Assembly: GCF_024137025.1 (NCBI RefSeq)
Contig: NZ_JAMYJR010000056.1
Coordinates: 1-64,000, forward strand
Reading direction: 5' to 3'
Source: Paractinoplanes aksuensis
Lineage (GTDB): Bacteria > Actinomycetota > Actinomycetes > Mycobacteriales > Micromonosporaceae
Length of the DNA stretch: 64,000 nt
In this document: positions 1-9,091 of the stretch, piece by piece
How the letters are laid out: every line of letters starts with the position of its first letter
Position numbering within the stretch: position 1 is the stretch's first letter
Notes under the pieces: model-generated
Databases searched by the model: none
Told to the model about the DNA's origin: nothing
What the model saw: only the letters and a program-made list of their open reading frames with translations
Position numbers and translations under genes: made by a program

Positions 1-97
1 CGGCCGGCGGCAGGCGGCAGGCGGCCGGCGGCAGGCGGCAGGCGGCCGGCGGCAGGCGGCAGGCGGCAGGCGGCAGGCGGCAGGCGGCAGGCGGCAG
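1..97. repeat. GGCGGCA-type short tandem repeat
   Basis: The first ~97 bases are an almost uninterrupted array of a 7-base unit (ggcggca / gcaggcg), broken a few times by an extra ggccggc. No open reading frame of note uses it. It lies upstream of the GH3 promoter region and probably continues to the left of the window. Such G-rich arrays expand and contract easily and are often mis-assembled, so the copy number should not be trusted. Confidence 0.9.
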
Positions 98-176
98 CAT
101 CGATAGTGATCTCTTGACGGCCCCCGAGGTGCTCCGGTAGACAGATCGTCAAATCGCCGAAACATGGACGACATGC

Positions 177-207
177 TTGCCCGCCCGTGTCGAAGCGCTT
201 CGATAAT
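177..207 (+). promoter_or_regulatory. Putative promoter with LacI-type operator for the GH3 gene
   Basis: A perfect 14-bp palindrome TCGAAGCGCTTCGA (190-203) with the central CG of LacI/CcpA-family operators sits 67 nt upstream of the GH3 ATG. It abuts a good -10 hexamer, GATAAT (202-207); TTGCCC at 177-182 could be the -35 with a 19-nt spacer. An alternative -35-like TTGACG is at 114-119. Operator position on the -10 would give repression. The regulator is inferred; a LacI gene exists at the other end of the window, but its own palindrome has a different sequence. Confidence 0.5.
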
Positions 208-269
208 GTGGCTTCGTGGGTGGCCGCCGGAGTGCCTCGACGAAAACGCCGCCACGGATGTGAACCCCC

Positions 270-3011
270 ATGAGCGACACCCCGCTGTTCCGCCGGTCGA
301 CCGCGCCCCTCGCGGAACGCGTAGAAGACCTGCTGGCCCGCCTCACCCTGCCCGAGAAGATCGCGATGCTGCACCAGCACCAGCCCGCGATCGACCGCCT
401 CGGCCTGGCCGCCTTCACCACCGGCACCGAGGGCCTGCACGGCGTCGCCTGGCTCGGCGAGGCCACCGTCTTCCCACAGGCCGTCGGGCTGGCCACGAGC
501 TGGGACCTCGGCCTGATGCGCCGGGTCGGGGCGGCCGTCGGCGACGAGGTCCGCGGCCTGCACAGCGAGGGCAAGTGCGGCCTCAACGTCTGGGCCCCGG
601 TCGTCAACCCGCTGCGCGACCCGCGGTGGGGCCGCAACGAGGAGGGCTACGCCGAGGACCCGCTGCTCACCGGGCTCATGGGCGACGCGTACGCCCGGGG
701 TCTGGCCGGCGACGACCCGCGCGTGCTGCGGACGGCGCCCACGCTCAAGCACTTCCTCGGCTACAACAACGAGACCGACCGGTGCCTCACCTCCAGCAAC
801 CTCGGCCCGCGGGTGCTGCGCGAGTACGAGCTGCCCGCCTACCGCCCGGCCATCGAGCGCGGCTCGGCCGTCGCCGTCATGGCCGCGTACAACCTGGTCA
901 ACGGACGACCGGCGCACGTCTCGCCCTATCTGGAGGACGAGCTGCGCACCTGGACCGGCGACGAGATCTTCGTGGTCTCCGACGCCTACGCCCCGACCAA
1001 CCTGGCCGATCCCATGCAGCAGGCCTTCTTCGCCGACCACGCCGAGAGCCACGCGGCGGCGCTGCGGGCCGGCATCGACAGTTTCACCGACGCCGACAAG
1101 CGGAGCGAGGTCACCGTCGAGCGGATCACCGAGGCGATGCGCCGCGAGTTGATCAAGGAGGAGGACGTCGATCGGGCCGTCCGGCGCGCCCTGACCACGC
1201 GGGTGCGGCTCGGCGAATTCGATCAGGCGGGCGAGAACCCGTACGTGAAGATCGGTTCCGACGTGGTGAACTCGCCGGCCCACCGGGAGCTGGCGCGCGA
1301 GGCCACCCGCGAGTCGATCACGCTACTCAAGTCGGAGTGCTGCCTGCTGCCGCTCGACCCGGCCCGCCATCGCACGGTGGCGGTCGTCGGCACCCACGCC
1401 GATCGCGTGTTCACCGATTGGTACAGCGGTTCCCTGGCGTACGCGGTCACCGCGCGCGACGGACTGGCCGAGGTCATCGACACCGTGGTCCACGCCGAGG
1501 GGGTCGACCGGATCGCCCTGCGTCTGGGCGGGCTCTACCTGGCGGCCGACGCCGACGGGATCCGGCTGACGGTGGAGCCGGCCGCGTTCGACGTCTTCGA
1601 CTGGGGCAACAACGTCGTCACGCTCCGTTCGACGCTCAACGGCCAGTTCCTGCGCGCGGCCGAGGGCCGGGTCGCTGCCGACTCCCCGGGTCCGTCCGAG
1701 TGGGTCGTCACCGAGATGTTCACCCTGGGTCAGCGGCCCGACGGTTCGACCACCGTGCACACCCACCCGGGGAAGGAGGCCATCACTACGCAGCTCAGCC
1801 TAGGACCACGCGCGGCCCGCTTCACCCTGGAAACTCTGGTCGACGGTGTGGCCGACGCCGCCGACCTGGCGGCCACGGCCGACGCGGTGGTCGTCGTCAT
1901 CGGCAACCACCCGCTCGTGAACGGCCGGGAAACCGAGGACCGGGCCGACCTGCAACTGCCGCCCACCCAGGATCGGCTGCTGCGCGAGGTGCACGCGGCC
2001 AACCGGGAGACGGCGCTGGTGCTGGTCTCGAGTTACCCGTACGCCATCGGCTGGGCCGACGCCCACCTGCCGGCCGTCCTGTGGATGTCGCACGGTGGGC
2101 AGGAGCTCGGGCACGCGCTGGCCGACGTGCTCACCGGGAAGGCCGACCCGGGCGGACGCCTCACCCAGACCTGGTACCGCAGCGCGTGCGAACTACCGGA
2201 CATCCTCGACTACGACATCATCACCAACGACGCGACCTATCAATACTACCGGGGAACGCCGCTGTATCCGTTCGGTCACGGACTCTCGTACGCCGGCTTC
2301 GACTATTCGAACCTGGACGTGTCGCAACCTACGGCGGCAGCGGGCGACGAGGTCACGATCACCGTATGGGTCACCAACATAGGAAAGCGCGCGGGCACCG
2401 AAGTCGTGCAGCTGTACACCCATCAGCAGGTGTCGCGGGTGAAGCAGCCGCTGCGTAGGCTGCGCGCGTTCGACAAGGTGCGTCTGTCCCCCGGCGAGTC
2501 CGAACTGGTCAGCTTCACCCTCCGCATCGACGACCTGTGTTTCTGGGACGTCACCTCGAACCGGTTCGTGGTCGAGACGGCCCGCCACAAGATCCTGGTC
2601 GGGCGCTCGGCCAGCGACATCCGGCTCACCGGCACGCTGGCCGTGCGCGGCACCCGGATCGGCGCCCAGCGCGTGCTCGACCGCACCGTCCGCGCCACCG
2701 ACCACGACGAGTACAGCGGCATCACATTGGCCGCGACGGCCGACCCGGTCCGCGGCGAGGCGGTGCGCGCCACCGAGGACGGCGCGTGGTGCTGTTTCAA
2801 CGGCGTCGACCTTTCCGGCGTACGCGAAGTGGCCGTGGACGGCGACGGGCCGCCTGTCCTGTTGCGCCTCGACGACCCGTACGCGGGACCGGAATTCGCC
2901 TCCGTCACGCCCGGCGCCGCGGCCGCCACGACCGAGACGGACGGCGTCCACGATCTGTACCTGGCCCTGGACGCGGGCAGCCGGGTCAGCGCACTCACCT
3001 TCCGACCGTGA
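270..3011 (+). CDS. Glycoside hydrolase family 3 beta-glycosidase (beta-glucosidase/beta-xylosidase type)
   Basis: Predicted exo-acting GH3 enzyme releasing beta-linked glucose or xylose from oligosaccharides by a retaining mechanism. The 913-aa protein shows the N-terminal TIM barrel with the KHF stretch near residue 160 and the nucleophile in VVSDAYAP (Asp238). The second alpha/beta domain carries GRETEDRADLQLPPTQ (~550-565) and the FnIII-like domain lies around residues 690-760. A beta-trefoil/fascin-looking insertion is at ~410-500 and an extra beta-rich C-terminal domain at ~790-913, possibly carbohydrate binding, which makes it longer than minimal GH3 enzymes. No signal peptide is visible, so it is probably cytoplasmic and acts on imported oligosaccharides. 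The start has no strong Shine-Dalgarno; ATG 270 is chosen because GH3 homology begins there. Glucosidase versus xylosidase cannot be decided. Confidence 0.88.
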   Translation: MSDTPLFRRSTAPLAERVEDLLARLTLPEKIAMLHQHQPAIDRLGLAAFTTGTEGLHGVAWLGEATVFPQAVGLATSWDLGLMRRVGAAVGDEVRGLHSEGKCGLNVWAPVVNPLRDPRWGRNEEGYAEDPLLTGLMGDAYARGLAGDDPRVLRTAPTLKHFLGYNNETDRCLTSSNLGPRVLREYELPAYRPAIERGSAVAVMAAYNLVNGRPAHVSPYLEDELRTWTGDEIFVVSDAYAPTNLADPMQQAFFADHAESHAAALRAGIDSFTDADKRSEVTVERITEAMRRELIKEEDVDRAVRRALTTRVRLGEFDQAGENPYVKIGSDVVNSPAHRELAREATRESITLLKSECCLLPLDPARHRTVAVVGTHADRVFTDWYSGSLAYAVTARDGLAEVIDTVVHAEGVDRIALRLGGLYLAADADGIRLTVEPAAFDVFDWGNNVVTLRSTLNGQFLRAAEGRVAADSPGPSEWVVTEMFTLGQRPDGSTTVHTHPGKEAITTQLSLGPRAARFTLETLVDGVADAADLAATADAVVVVIGNHPLVNGRETEDRADLQLPPTQDRLLREVHAANRETALVLVSSYPYAIGWADAHLPAVLWMSHGGQELGHALADVLTGKADPGGRLTQTWYRSACELPDILDYDIITNDATYQYYRGTPLYPFGHGLSYAGFDYSNLDVSQPTAAAGDEVTITVWVTNIGKRAGTEVVQLYTHQQVSRVKQPLRRLRAFDKVRLSPGESELVSFTLRIDDLCFWDVTSNRFVVETARHKILVGRSASDIRLTGTLAVRGTRIGAQRVLDRTVRATDHDEYSGITLAATADPVRGEAVRATEDGAWCCFNGVDLSGVREVAVDGDGPPVLLRLDDPYAGPEFASVTPGAAAATTETDGVHDLYLALDAGSRVSALTFRP

Positions 3012-3118
3012 GAACGAGCCCAGGCCGGATCGCCGGGTGAGCATGGACGAGAACATCATCGGAACCGACTGAGACGAATCCGGCCTGCTTGCACCCGTGC
3101 GGCGGAATACTGGCCGCG

Positions 3119-4300
3119 ATGCCCTCTCAACTGGCGTGGCTCGACAGTTCTCGCTCCGAACAACAGCGGATGCGCGAGCTGATCAGCATGTTCAGCGACC
3201 ACGAATCCCGGGATGAGCTGGGCCTGGGCCGGATCCGCGACACGTTCGGCGATCTGCTCTTCCCGGGGTCGTCGACGCAGCACACGCGTGCGCGCTACCT
3301 GCTCATCGTGCCGTGGTGCATTCAACATGCGGCTCGGCGGCGTACCCGCGACGAGGCGAGGGAACTCGACCGCATCGAGCGCAGAGTGATCGTGGTGCTG
3401 CGCGACGCCGGTGAGACAGAAGGGCTCATCGGTCGTACCGATCCGGCCGGGGTCACCACACTTCCCTCAGCGGTCTACCGGTCCGCGTTGCGGTGGCACG
3501 GGATCGACAGAGGTGTGGGGCCGGAGGTGGCCGACGATCCCACCGAGGAATTGAGCCGACGGGCCGTCCAGCGCTGGCCCGCCACGCTTCCCCAGCCGCC
3601 ATCCGGTTTTCCCGACGGCCTGACGCGGCTGCGCCTGTCGCCGGCCGAAGCGAGCTGGCTGCGGGACCAGCTCCTGCTGAGCGCACCCGACTCGCTGCTG
3701 GCCCACCTGCTTCGGGCCGGAAATCGTCCGAACCGTTCCTCCACGACCCCTTGGCAGGACCCGGCCACAAGGAACGCCCCGCCTCAGATCGCGGGCGACC
3801 TCGCCCACGCCCGGCATTTCTCAACGTGCATGTACGGGGCGGTTCTGCTTTACAACCTGCTGCTGGCTGAGGACTGCGTGAGGCATGGGTTCAACGGGGT
3901 CGATCCGGCCGCGTATCAGGACCGGCTGGTGAAATGGGCCGACACCACGACCACGCTTCGGGGGTGGGATCCGTCGGCGATGTGGTACCGGCTGATCGAT
4001 GTCAACCCTCGCATCGCGGCTGACGCCGGGGCGCGGCGTTTCGTCAATGCGTGGGCCAAAGCGGTGCTCAACGGGCGGGCCGGAGGGGCCGCCGTCGACA
4101 AGGACATGCGTGCGCTGGTCGCCGGCCGTGAGTTTGCTATGAAGGGCTCGCAGTCCCGTCTGGGCAACTCACGCCGGCTGGAAACGTGGACGGGAGCGTC
4201 CGGCACGGGACGGATGGTGTTCCGGTGGCCACAGGTCCGCCGAATGGTGATCGACATTCACGACGGGCTGGAGGCCCGAGATGCTGCTGCCACCGGATGA
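3119..4300 (+). CDS. DUF6361-like protein, first gene of the PLD/helicase cassette
   Basis: A 393-aa soluble protein of unknown biochemical function, which I recognise as resembling the DUF6361 family from its N-terminal SQLAWLDSSRSEQQRM and the FPGSSTQHTRARYLLIVPW region. It is rich in Arg and Trp, with no transmembrane segment, signal peptide or obvious catalytic motif. The tail (~330-393) is basic, with Arg-rich stretches that could touch nucleic acid. It overlaps the next gene by 20 nt, so the two are translationally coupled. ATG 3119 is preferred over the in-frame TTG 30 nt upstream because the family begins at MPSQLAWL. The role is inferred only from its fixed position before a PLD-family protein and an SF2 helicase, where it might be a sensor or scaffold. 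Confidence 0.7.
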   Translation: MPSQLAWLDSSRSEQQRMRELISMFSDHESRDELGLGRIRDTFGDLLFPGSSTQHTRARYLLIVPWCIQHAARRRTRDEARELDRIERRVIVVLRDAGETEGLIGRTDPAGVTTLPSAVYRSALRWHGIDRGVGPEVADDPTEELSRRAVQRWPATLPQPPSGFPDGLTRLRLSPAEASWLRDQLLLSAPDSLLAHLLRAGNRPNRSSTTPWQDPATRNAPPQIAGDLAHARHFSTCMYGAVLLYNLLLAEDCVRHGFNGVDPAAYQDRLVKWADTTTTLRGWDPSAMWYRLIDVNPRIAADAGARRFVNAWAKAVLNGRAGGAAVDKDMRALVAGREFAMKGSQSRLGNSRRLETWTGASGTGRMVFRWPQVRRMVIDIHDGLEARDAAATG

Positions 4301-6029
4301 CCGCGCGCTGCTGACCGACCTGCTGCGACCGCCGGCCAGGTGCACACTCGACCGGGCGATCGCGACGACCTTCACCCTCGACCTGGAAAGTCTGCTGAGC
4401 GCCCCGCTGGCCTTCGCCGCCCACGCGGTGCGCGACGAAGCGGATGACGAGTCGGTGATGGCCGCGGTGCTCCGCTGCGCCGATCGGATGGATGTCTTCT
4501 GCCAGGCGGGGGCGATCCAAGCACCGGCGGACGGATCGAGACTGCTGGCTCTGCTGGAAAAGATGGTCCACCCGGTCGCCCGCCCCCGGGCCGGCCACCT
4601 GTTCCATCCTAAGATCTGGCTGGTCCGTTACGCCGGGGACGAGGACCGGCACATGCGGCTGCTCGTCCTCAGCCGCAACCTGGCCCGGAGCCGGAGCTGG
4701 GACATCGGCCTTCGTCTCGACGGATGGATCGGGAATCAGGTACACGAGGGGAACCGCCCCCTGGAGAAGTTGCTCCGGCGAGCCATCGATCTTGCCGTCA
4801 CTCCTCTCGCTCGTGACCGACGGGAAGCGGTCGACGCGCTGATCAACGACCTGGTCCGGACCGATTGGGACCCGCCCGAGGGTTTCAGCGAAATGCGATT
4901 GCACGCTCTCGGAATTGCGAAAGCCAAGAGCCCCTTCTTCGCCGGCACCCGCAGGCTGGTCATGTCGCCCTTCGTGCAGGAGCAGGGCCTCAAGTTCTGT
5001 CCACCCGACGGACGGACCACCCTGGTCGGGCGGCAGGAAGATCTCGACGGTCTGCCAGAAGGCGCCCTCGACGGGTACGCCACCTTCGTCCTGAACGATC
5101 TGGCCGTCCTCGACCGCGACGACGAGCCCGACCTGATGCGCCGGTCCGGCCTGCACGCCAAGGCCTACGTGATCGAACACGGGAACCGAGCCCACGTCTT
5201 TGTGGGATCCGCCAACGCCTCGGCCGGAGCCTTCGGCGGAAATCTGGAGTTGCTGGTCGAGCTGGTCGGATCACGTCGCGACTTCGGCCTCGAAACCCTC
5301 ATGTCCTCCTTCGGACCGTTGCTGGAGGAGTACGAACCCGGCGACTCCGTGGAACTGGAGGACGACATCGGCCGGGAGCTCGAGAGCTACCTGTTCGACC
5401 TGGGTACGGCGCCGTTCCGGGCGGACGTGGTGACCGGCAAGGAGCCGCACACGATGCGGGTCGCGGTCCCCTCTTTGCCCGAGCCGCCGGGCGGGGCCGG
5501 ACTGGGCGTGAGCCTGCATACGCGCCGGGGCGCCGTTGCCCCGGTCAAGCCGGGTAAGCCGGCCGAGGTCGTATTCGACGATCTCCGTACGACTTCGATC
5601 ACCCGCTTTCTCATCGTCACGGTGACCGCCTGGGACGGTACGACTCGCAGGGCTGTTGTTGTCGCCGAGCTGAGCGGCGATCCGGCTGACCGCCTCGACC
5701 AGGTGCTCGCGGAGCAGATCGACACACCGGAGAAATTTCTGCGGTTCGTCGCCCTGCTGCTCGGCCTCGGCTTCGGGGATTCCGCGGAGTCCAGCGGCGG
5801 AGACGCGGAGACGCGTGGGCACCGCAGCCGGCGGGCCGGCGAGCTCGGGTTGCTGGAGCTATTGCTGGGAGCGCTGGCCGAGAGGCCCGCACAGCTCGAA
5901 GACCTCGCGCGCCTGATCAACCGGATGGCTGCGACGGAACAGGGCCGGGCGGTGTTGCCGGACGGCTTCCTCGAACTGTGGGATCTGGTCGAAGAAGCAC
6001 GCCGGGGCCTGATCGGGGCGACGGCATGA
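4281..6029 (+). CDS. Phospholipase D-like (HKD) protein, second gene of the cassette
   Basis: A 582-aa PLD-superfamily protein, probably a nuclease or nucleic-acid-binding subunit rather than a lipase. The second HKD-type half is recognisable: H292-A-K294 followed by Glu299 instead of the usual Asp, then GSANAS at 309-314. The first half is degenerate: H109-P-K111 is present, but position 116 is Arg rather than Asp and the later motif reads LVLSRNLARS. Residues ~390-580 form an all-alpha and beta C-terminal part with no recognised domain. There is no signal peptide. The start has GGAGG about 6 nt upstream. The stop overlaps the helicase start as ATGA. Association of PLD nucleases with helicases is known from DISARM (DrmC) and Mokosh; this gene set is neither. 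Confidence 0.8.
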   Translation: MLLPPDDRALLTDLLRPPARCTLDRAIATTFTLDLESLLSAPLAFAAHAVRDEADDESVMAAVLRCADRMDVFCQAGAIQAPADGSRLLALLEKMVHPVARPRAGHLFHPKIWLVRYAGDEDRHMRLLVLSRNLARSRSWDIGLRLDGWIGNQVHEGNRPLEKLLRRAIDLAVTPLARDRREAVDALINDLVRTDWDPPEGFSEMRLHALGIAKAKSPFFAGTRRLVMSPFVQEQGLKFCPPDGRTTLVGRQEDLDGLPEGALDGYATFVLNDLAVLDRDDEPDLMRRSGLHAKAYVIEHGNRAHVFVGSANASAGAFGGNLELLVELVGSRRDFGLETLMSSFGPLLEEYEPGDSVELEDDIGRELESYLFDLGTAPFRADVVTGKEPHTMRVAVPSLPEPPGGAGLGVSLHTRRGAVAPVKPGKPAEVVFDDLRTTSITRFLIVTVTAWDGTTRRAVVVAELSGDPADRLDQVLAEQIDTPEKFLRFVALLLGLGFGDSAESSGGDAETRGHRSRRAGELGLLELLLGALAERPAQLEDLARLINRMAATEQGRAVLPDGFLELWDLVEEARRGLIGATA

Positions 6030-9000
6030 CGAAGCTCAAGGACTTTCAGCGCGACACCGTCGCGTACGTCATGGATCGCTGGTTCGGAGCGGGTCCGACC
6101 CGCCGGTTCCTCATCGCCGACGAGACCGGCATGGGCAAGAGTGTGGTCGCCGGCGGCATCATCGAGGAGCTGATCGAACGACTCCGGAGCGATGACAGAG
6201 TTCGTCGCATCGACATCGTCTACATCTGCTCGAACCATGAGATCGCCGGGCAGAACCTCGCCCGGCTCAGCCCACCGGGACAAGAGGCGCCGGCCGGGAC
6301 GGGCCGGCTCACGCTTCTGGGACTCGAACCGCGACCACCACACCGGAAACGGGCGGGCGACAAGCCAGTCAATCTCGTGTCGTTCACGCCAGGCACATCG
6401 TTCGAGGCCGGGTGGCGGACCGGGACGGCCGAGGAAAGAGCCCTGATCTACTACCTGCTTCGCTCACACCTGCTGGCCAAGGATGCCTGGGACCGGTGGC
6501 GCGAAAAAGCCGCCCTGCGAATCCTGCAGTGCACTTCACGGTCCATGGAGTCTTTCGAAGTCGAGTGCCAGAGCATCCGCGAACGGCTGGACGAAACGCC
6601 GTTCCACCCCGGGGTCCTCAGAGCCTTCGGAAAGTACTCGCGGGAACGGAAGTTGCTCAACGACTTCCGGCAGTTCATGTCCGCGATCGGCCGGCGGACC
6701 GAACTCGATCGCGACGAGGGACAACGGGCCCGCCGGCTCGTGGCCGACCTGCGGTCCGCGCTGGCCAAGGCCGGTGTCGAGGCCCTCGAACCCGACCTCG
6801 TCATCCTCGACGAGTTCCAGCGGTTCCGCGGCTTGCTCGACCCGGACAACGGCGGGGAGGCGGCCGAGCTCGCCCACCATCTGTTCGACTACGAGCATGC
6901 CCGGGTGCTGTTGCTCTCGGCCACGCCGTACAAGCCCTTCACGTACGCGGAAGAGACCGACGACGACCATCAGGCCGACCTCTACGCGGTCCTGCGGTTC
7001 CTGAACCCGGACCCGAGGTGGAACGCCGATGTGCGCCGCCACCTGGCTGAGTACCGTGAAACCCTGCTCGCCGGAGAACCGACAGCAACTGCTCGTGGGG
7101 CCGTCCGGCAGCTGCTGCTCCAGGTGATGTGCCGCACCGAGCGGCCACCGTTGCACCAGCACATGCCGCTCACCGAACACGTGCTCCCGGCTGACAACCT
7201 CGATGCCGCCGAGATCCGATCCTGGGCCGCGATGAAGCAGCTCGGCCGTGAGCTCGACGCGCCGGTGACGCTCGAGTACTGGAAGTCGGCTCCGTACTTC
7301 CTGAACTTCGTCGAAGGCTATCTGCTGGGTCAGCACCTCAGGACGGCGCTGCGGGCGGGGCCGAGCGAGCGGGTTCGAGACCTGCTCCAAGTGGCCCGGC
7401 TGCTGGAGAAGAAGGACTTCGACTCCTGGAACCCGATCAACCTCGGGCACGGCAAGCTGCGGAGGCTGGCCGAACAGACCGTGGACCGCGGCTGGTGGAA
7501 GCTGCTGTGGATCCCGCCTTCGATGCCGTACTACCGCCTCGCCGAACCCTTCGCAAAGGTTGCCGGCGACGGCATCACCAAGAGGCTGATCTTCTCGTCC
7601 TGGAAGGCGACCCCGACCGCCGTCTCCGCCCTTCTCAGCTATGACGCCGAATGCCGGATCCGGCGCGACCGGCCGGAACCACCGCCACCGCGGTTGGACT
7701 ACCGGTCGGTCGGTGGGCAGCCGGCCACCATGAGCACGCTGGCCCTGTTCTGGCCGCATCCCGGCCTGGCCGAGGCCTGCGATCCACAGGAGTACGCACG
7801 TTCGGCGCCCGACCGCCTCGTCACGGTGAAGCAGATCGAGAAGATGTGTCGGGCTCGCCTCCGTTCCACCGCGCCCCGGGAACTCCGGGCCACCGGACGC
7901 GGCGACCAGCAACCCTGGCGTAGTGTCCTGCGCTGGCCGGGGGCCTGGGCCGCGCCTGACTTCAGCGTGCGGGACGCGGCGGTCGTCATGCACGATCCGC
8001 AATCCGAAGATTCTCCCGTCGCGTTGTACGAGCATGTGCAGCTCGCACACGCCACGGCCACCATCGACAGCGATCTGATCCGGGCCGACGTGGATGACCT
8101 GGTCTCCATCGGCATGCATGCTCCGGGGAACATCGCCTGGCGGGCGGTGGGCCGGCTCGTCGACGAGCGCGACCACATCACTCCGCGCGGACAGTGGTTT
8201 GCGGCCGCCGTCATCGCGGACAGCCTGCGGATCCTCTTCAACCGGGCCGAGTCCATGCTCCTGCTGGATCGGATGAACCTCGGCGGGCACTATTGGCAAA
8301 CCGTGCTCAAGTACTGTGCGGCCGGCGGTCTGCAATCGGTTCTCGACGAGTACCTGCACGTCCTACGGTCCGACTCGGCCGACCAGCCCCTCGACGACCA
8401 CGGCCTGTGGCTCCTGGCCCTGAAGGTCGAAGCGGCTCTCACCCTCCGACCGGCGCCGTACACCGCCACGAATCCCCACGATCTCGACGAGCCCATCCGC
8501 ATCATGAGCCGGTTCGCCCTGCGGTACGGGGGCAAGCACGCCGAGGACAGCAATCGGGCCGAAGACGTGCAGGGCGCCTTCAACAGTCCGTTCTGGCCGT
8601 TCGTCGTCACTACGACGAGCGCGGGCCAGGAGGGCATCGACTTCCACCGCTACTGCTCAGCGGTCGTGCATTGGAACGTGCCGCCCAACCCGGTCGACTT
8701 CGAGCAGCGTGAAGGCCGGGTACACCGGTTCGGTGGTCATGCCGTACGGCGCAATGTCGCACACCATCACCGGGCCGAAGCCTTGCGCTCACCCGAGAGG
8801 GACGTCTGGAAGGCCGCCTACGACGCCGCCCGTGAGACATCGGAGCTGGGCGACCTTATGCCGTACTGGCTCTATCCGGGCCCGGCTGCAGTCGAACGCC
8901 ATGTGCTGCCGCTTCCGCTGAGCCGGGACCAGGATCGCTACGACCGGTTGAAGCGGGACCTGGCGCTCTACCGGCTCACCTTCGGCCAGCCCCGACAGGA

Positions 9001-9091
9001 GGACATGCTGGCCCTCCTGTCGAGGACCGGAGTCTCCGACCTCGACACCGAACCGATCGACCTCAGGCCTCTATCAGCCGATAGAGAGTGA
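6026..9091 (+). CDS. Large SF2 (SNF2-like) helicase, third gene of the cassette
   Basis: A 1021-aa ATP-dependent DNA/RNA translocase. Motif I is ADETGMGKS with Lys38, motif II is ILDEFQ (Asp262-Glu263), motif III is LLSATP (Ser298-Thr300), motif V is TTTSAGQEGIDF and motif VI is QREGRVHR (894-901), placing it among SNF2/DEAH-type SF2 enzymes. Between motif III and the C-terminal RecA lobe lies an insertion of about 450 residues (~330-800), far larger than in chromatin-type SNF2 proteins, which may bind the two partner proteins. ATG 6026 overlaps the stop of the PLD gene as ATGA; an upstream in-frame start at 5978 would only overlap more. The 3' end runs 29 nt into the convergent Nudix gene. 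A role in restricting foreign nucleic acid is inference from gene content. Confidence 0.85.
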   Translation: MTKLKDFQRDTVAYVMDRWFGAGPTRRFLIADETGMGKSVVAGGIIEELIERLRSDDRVRRIDIVYICSNHEIAGQNLARLSPPGQEAPAGTGRLTLLGLEPRPPHRKRAGDKPVNLVSFTPGTSFEAGWRTGTAEERALIYYLLRSHLLAKDAWDRWREKAALRILQCTSRSMESFEVECQSIRERLDETPFHPGVLRAFGKYSRERKLLNDFRQFMSAIGRRTELDRDEGQRARRLVADLRSALAKAGVEALEPDLVILDEFQRFRGLLDPDNGGEAAELAHHLFDYEHARVLLLSATPYKPFTYAEETDDDHQADLYAVLRFLNPDPRWNADVRRHLAEYRETLLAGEPTATARGAVRQLLLQVMCRTERPPLHQHMPLTEHVLPADNLDAAEIRSWAAMKQLGRELDAPVTLEYWKSAPYFLNFVEGYLLGQHLRTALRAGPSERVRDLLQVARLLEKKDFDSWNPINLGHGKLRRLAEQTVDRGWWKLLWIPPSMPYYRLAEPFAKVAGDGITKRLIFSSWKATPTAVSALLSYDAECRIRRDRPEPPPPRLDYRSVGGQPATMSTLALFWPHPGLAEACDPQEYARSAPDRLVTVKQIEKMCRARLRSTAPRELRATGRGDQQPWRSVLRWPGAWAAPDFSVRDAAVVMHDPQSEDSPVALYEHVQLAHATATIDSDLIRADVDDLVSIGMHAPGNIAWRAVGRLVDERDHITPRGQWFAAAVIADSLRILFNRAESMLLLDRMNLGGHYWQTVLKYCAAGGLQSVLDEYLHVLRSDSADQPLDDHGLWLLALKVEAALTLRPAPYTATNPHDLDEPIRIMSRFALRYGGKHAEDSNRAEDVQGAFNSPFWPFVVTTTSAGQEGIDFHRYCSAVVHWNVPPNPVDFEQREGRVHRFGGHAVRRNVAHHHRAEALRSPERDVWKAAYDAARETSELGDLMPYWLYPGPAAVERHVLPLPLSRDQDRYDRLKRDLALYRLTFGQPRQEDMLALLSRTGVSDLDTEPIDLRPLSADRE

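Noticed and set aside
3119..9091. Assignment of the cassette to DISARM or Mokosh
   Set aside because: No DUF1998 protein (DrmB) or methyltransferase is present as in DISARM, and the helicase and PLD architectures do not match Mokosh as I know them; there is also a DUF6361-like partner.
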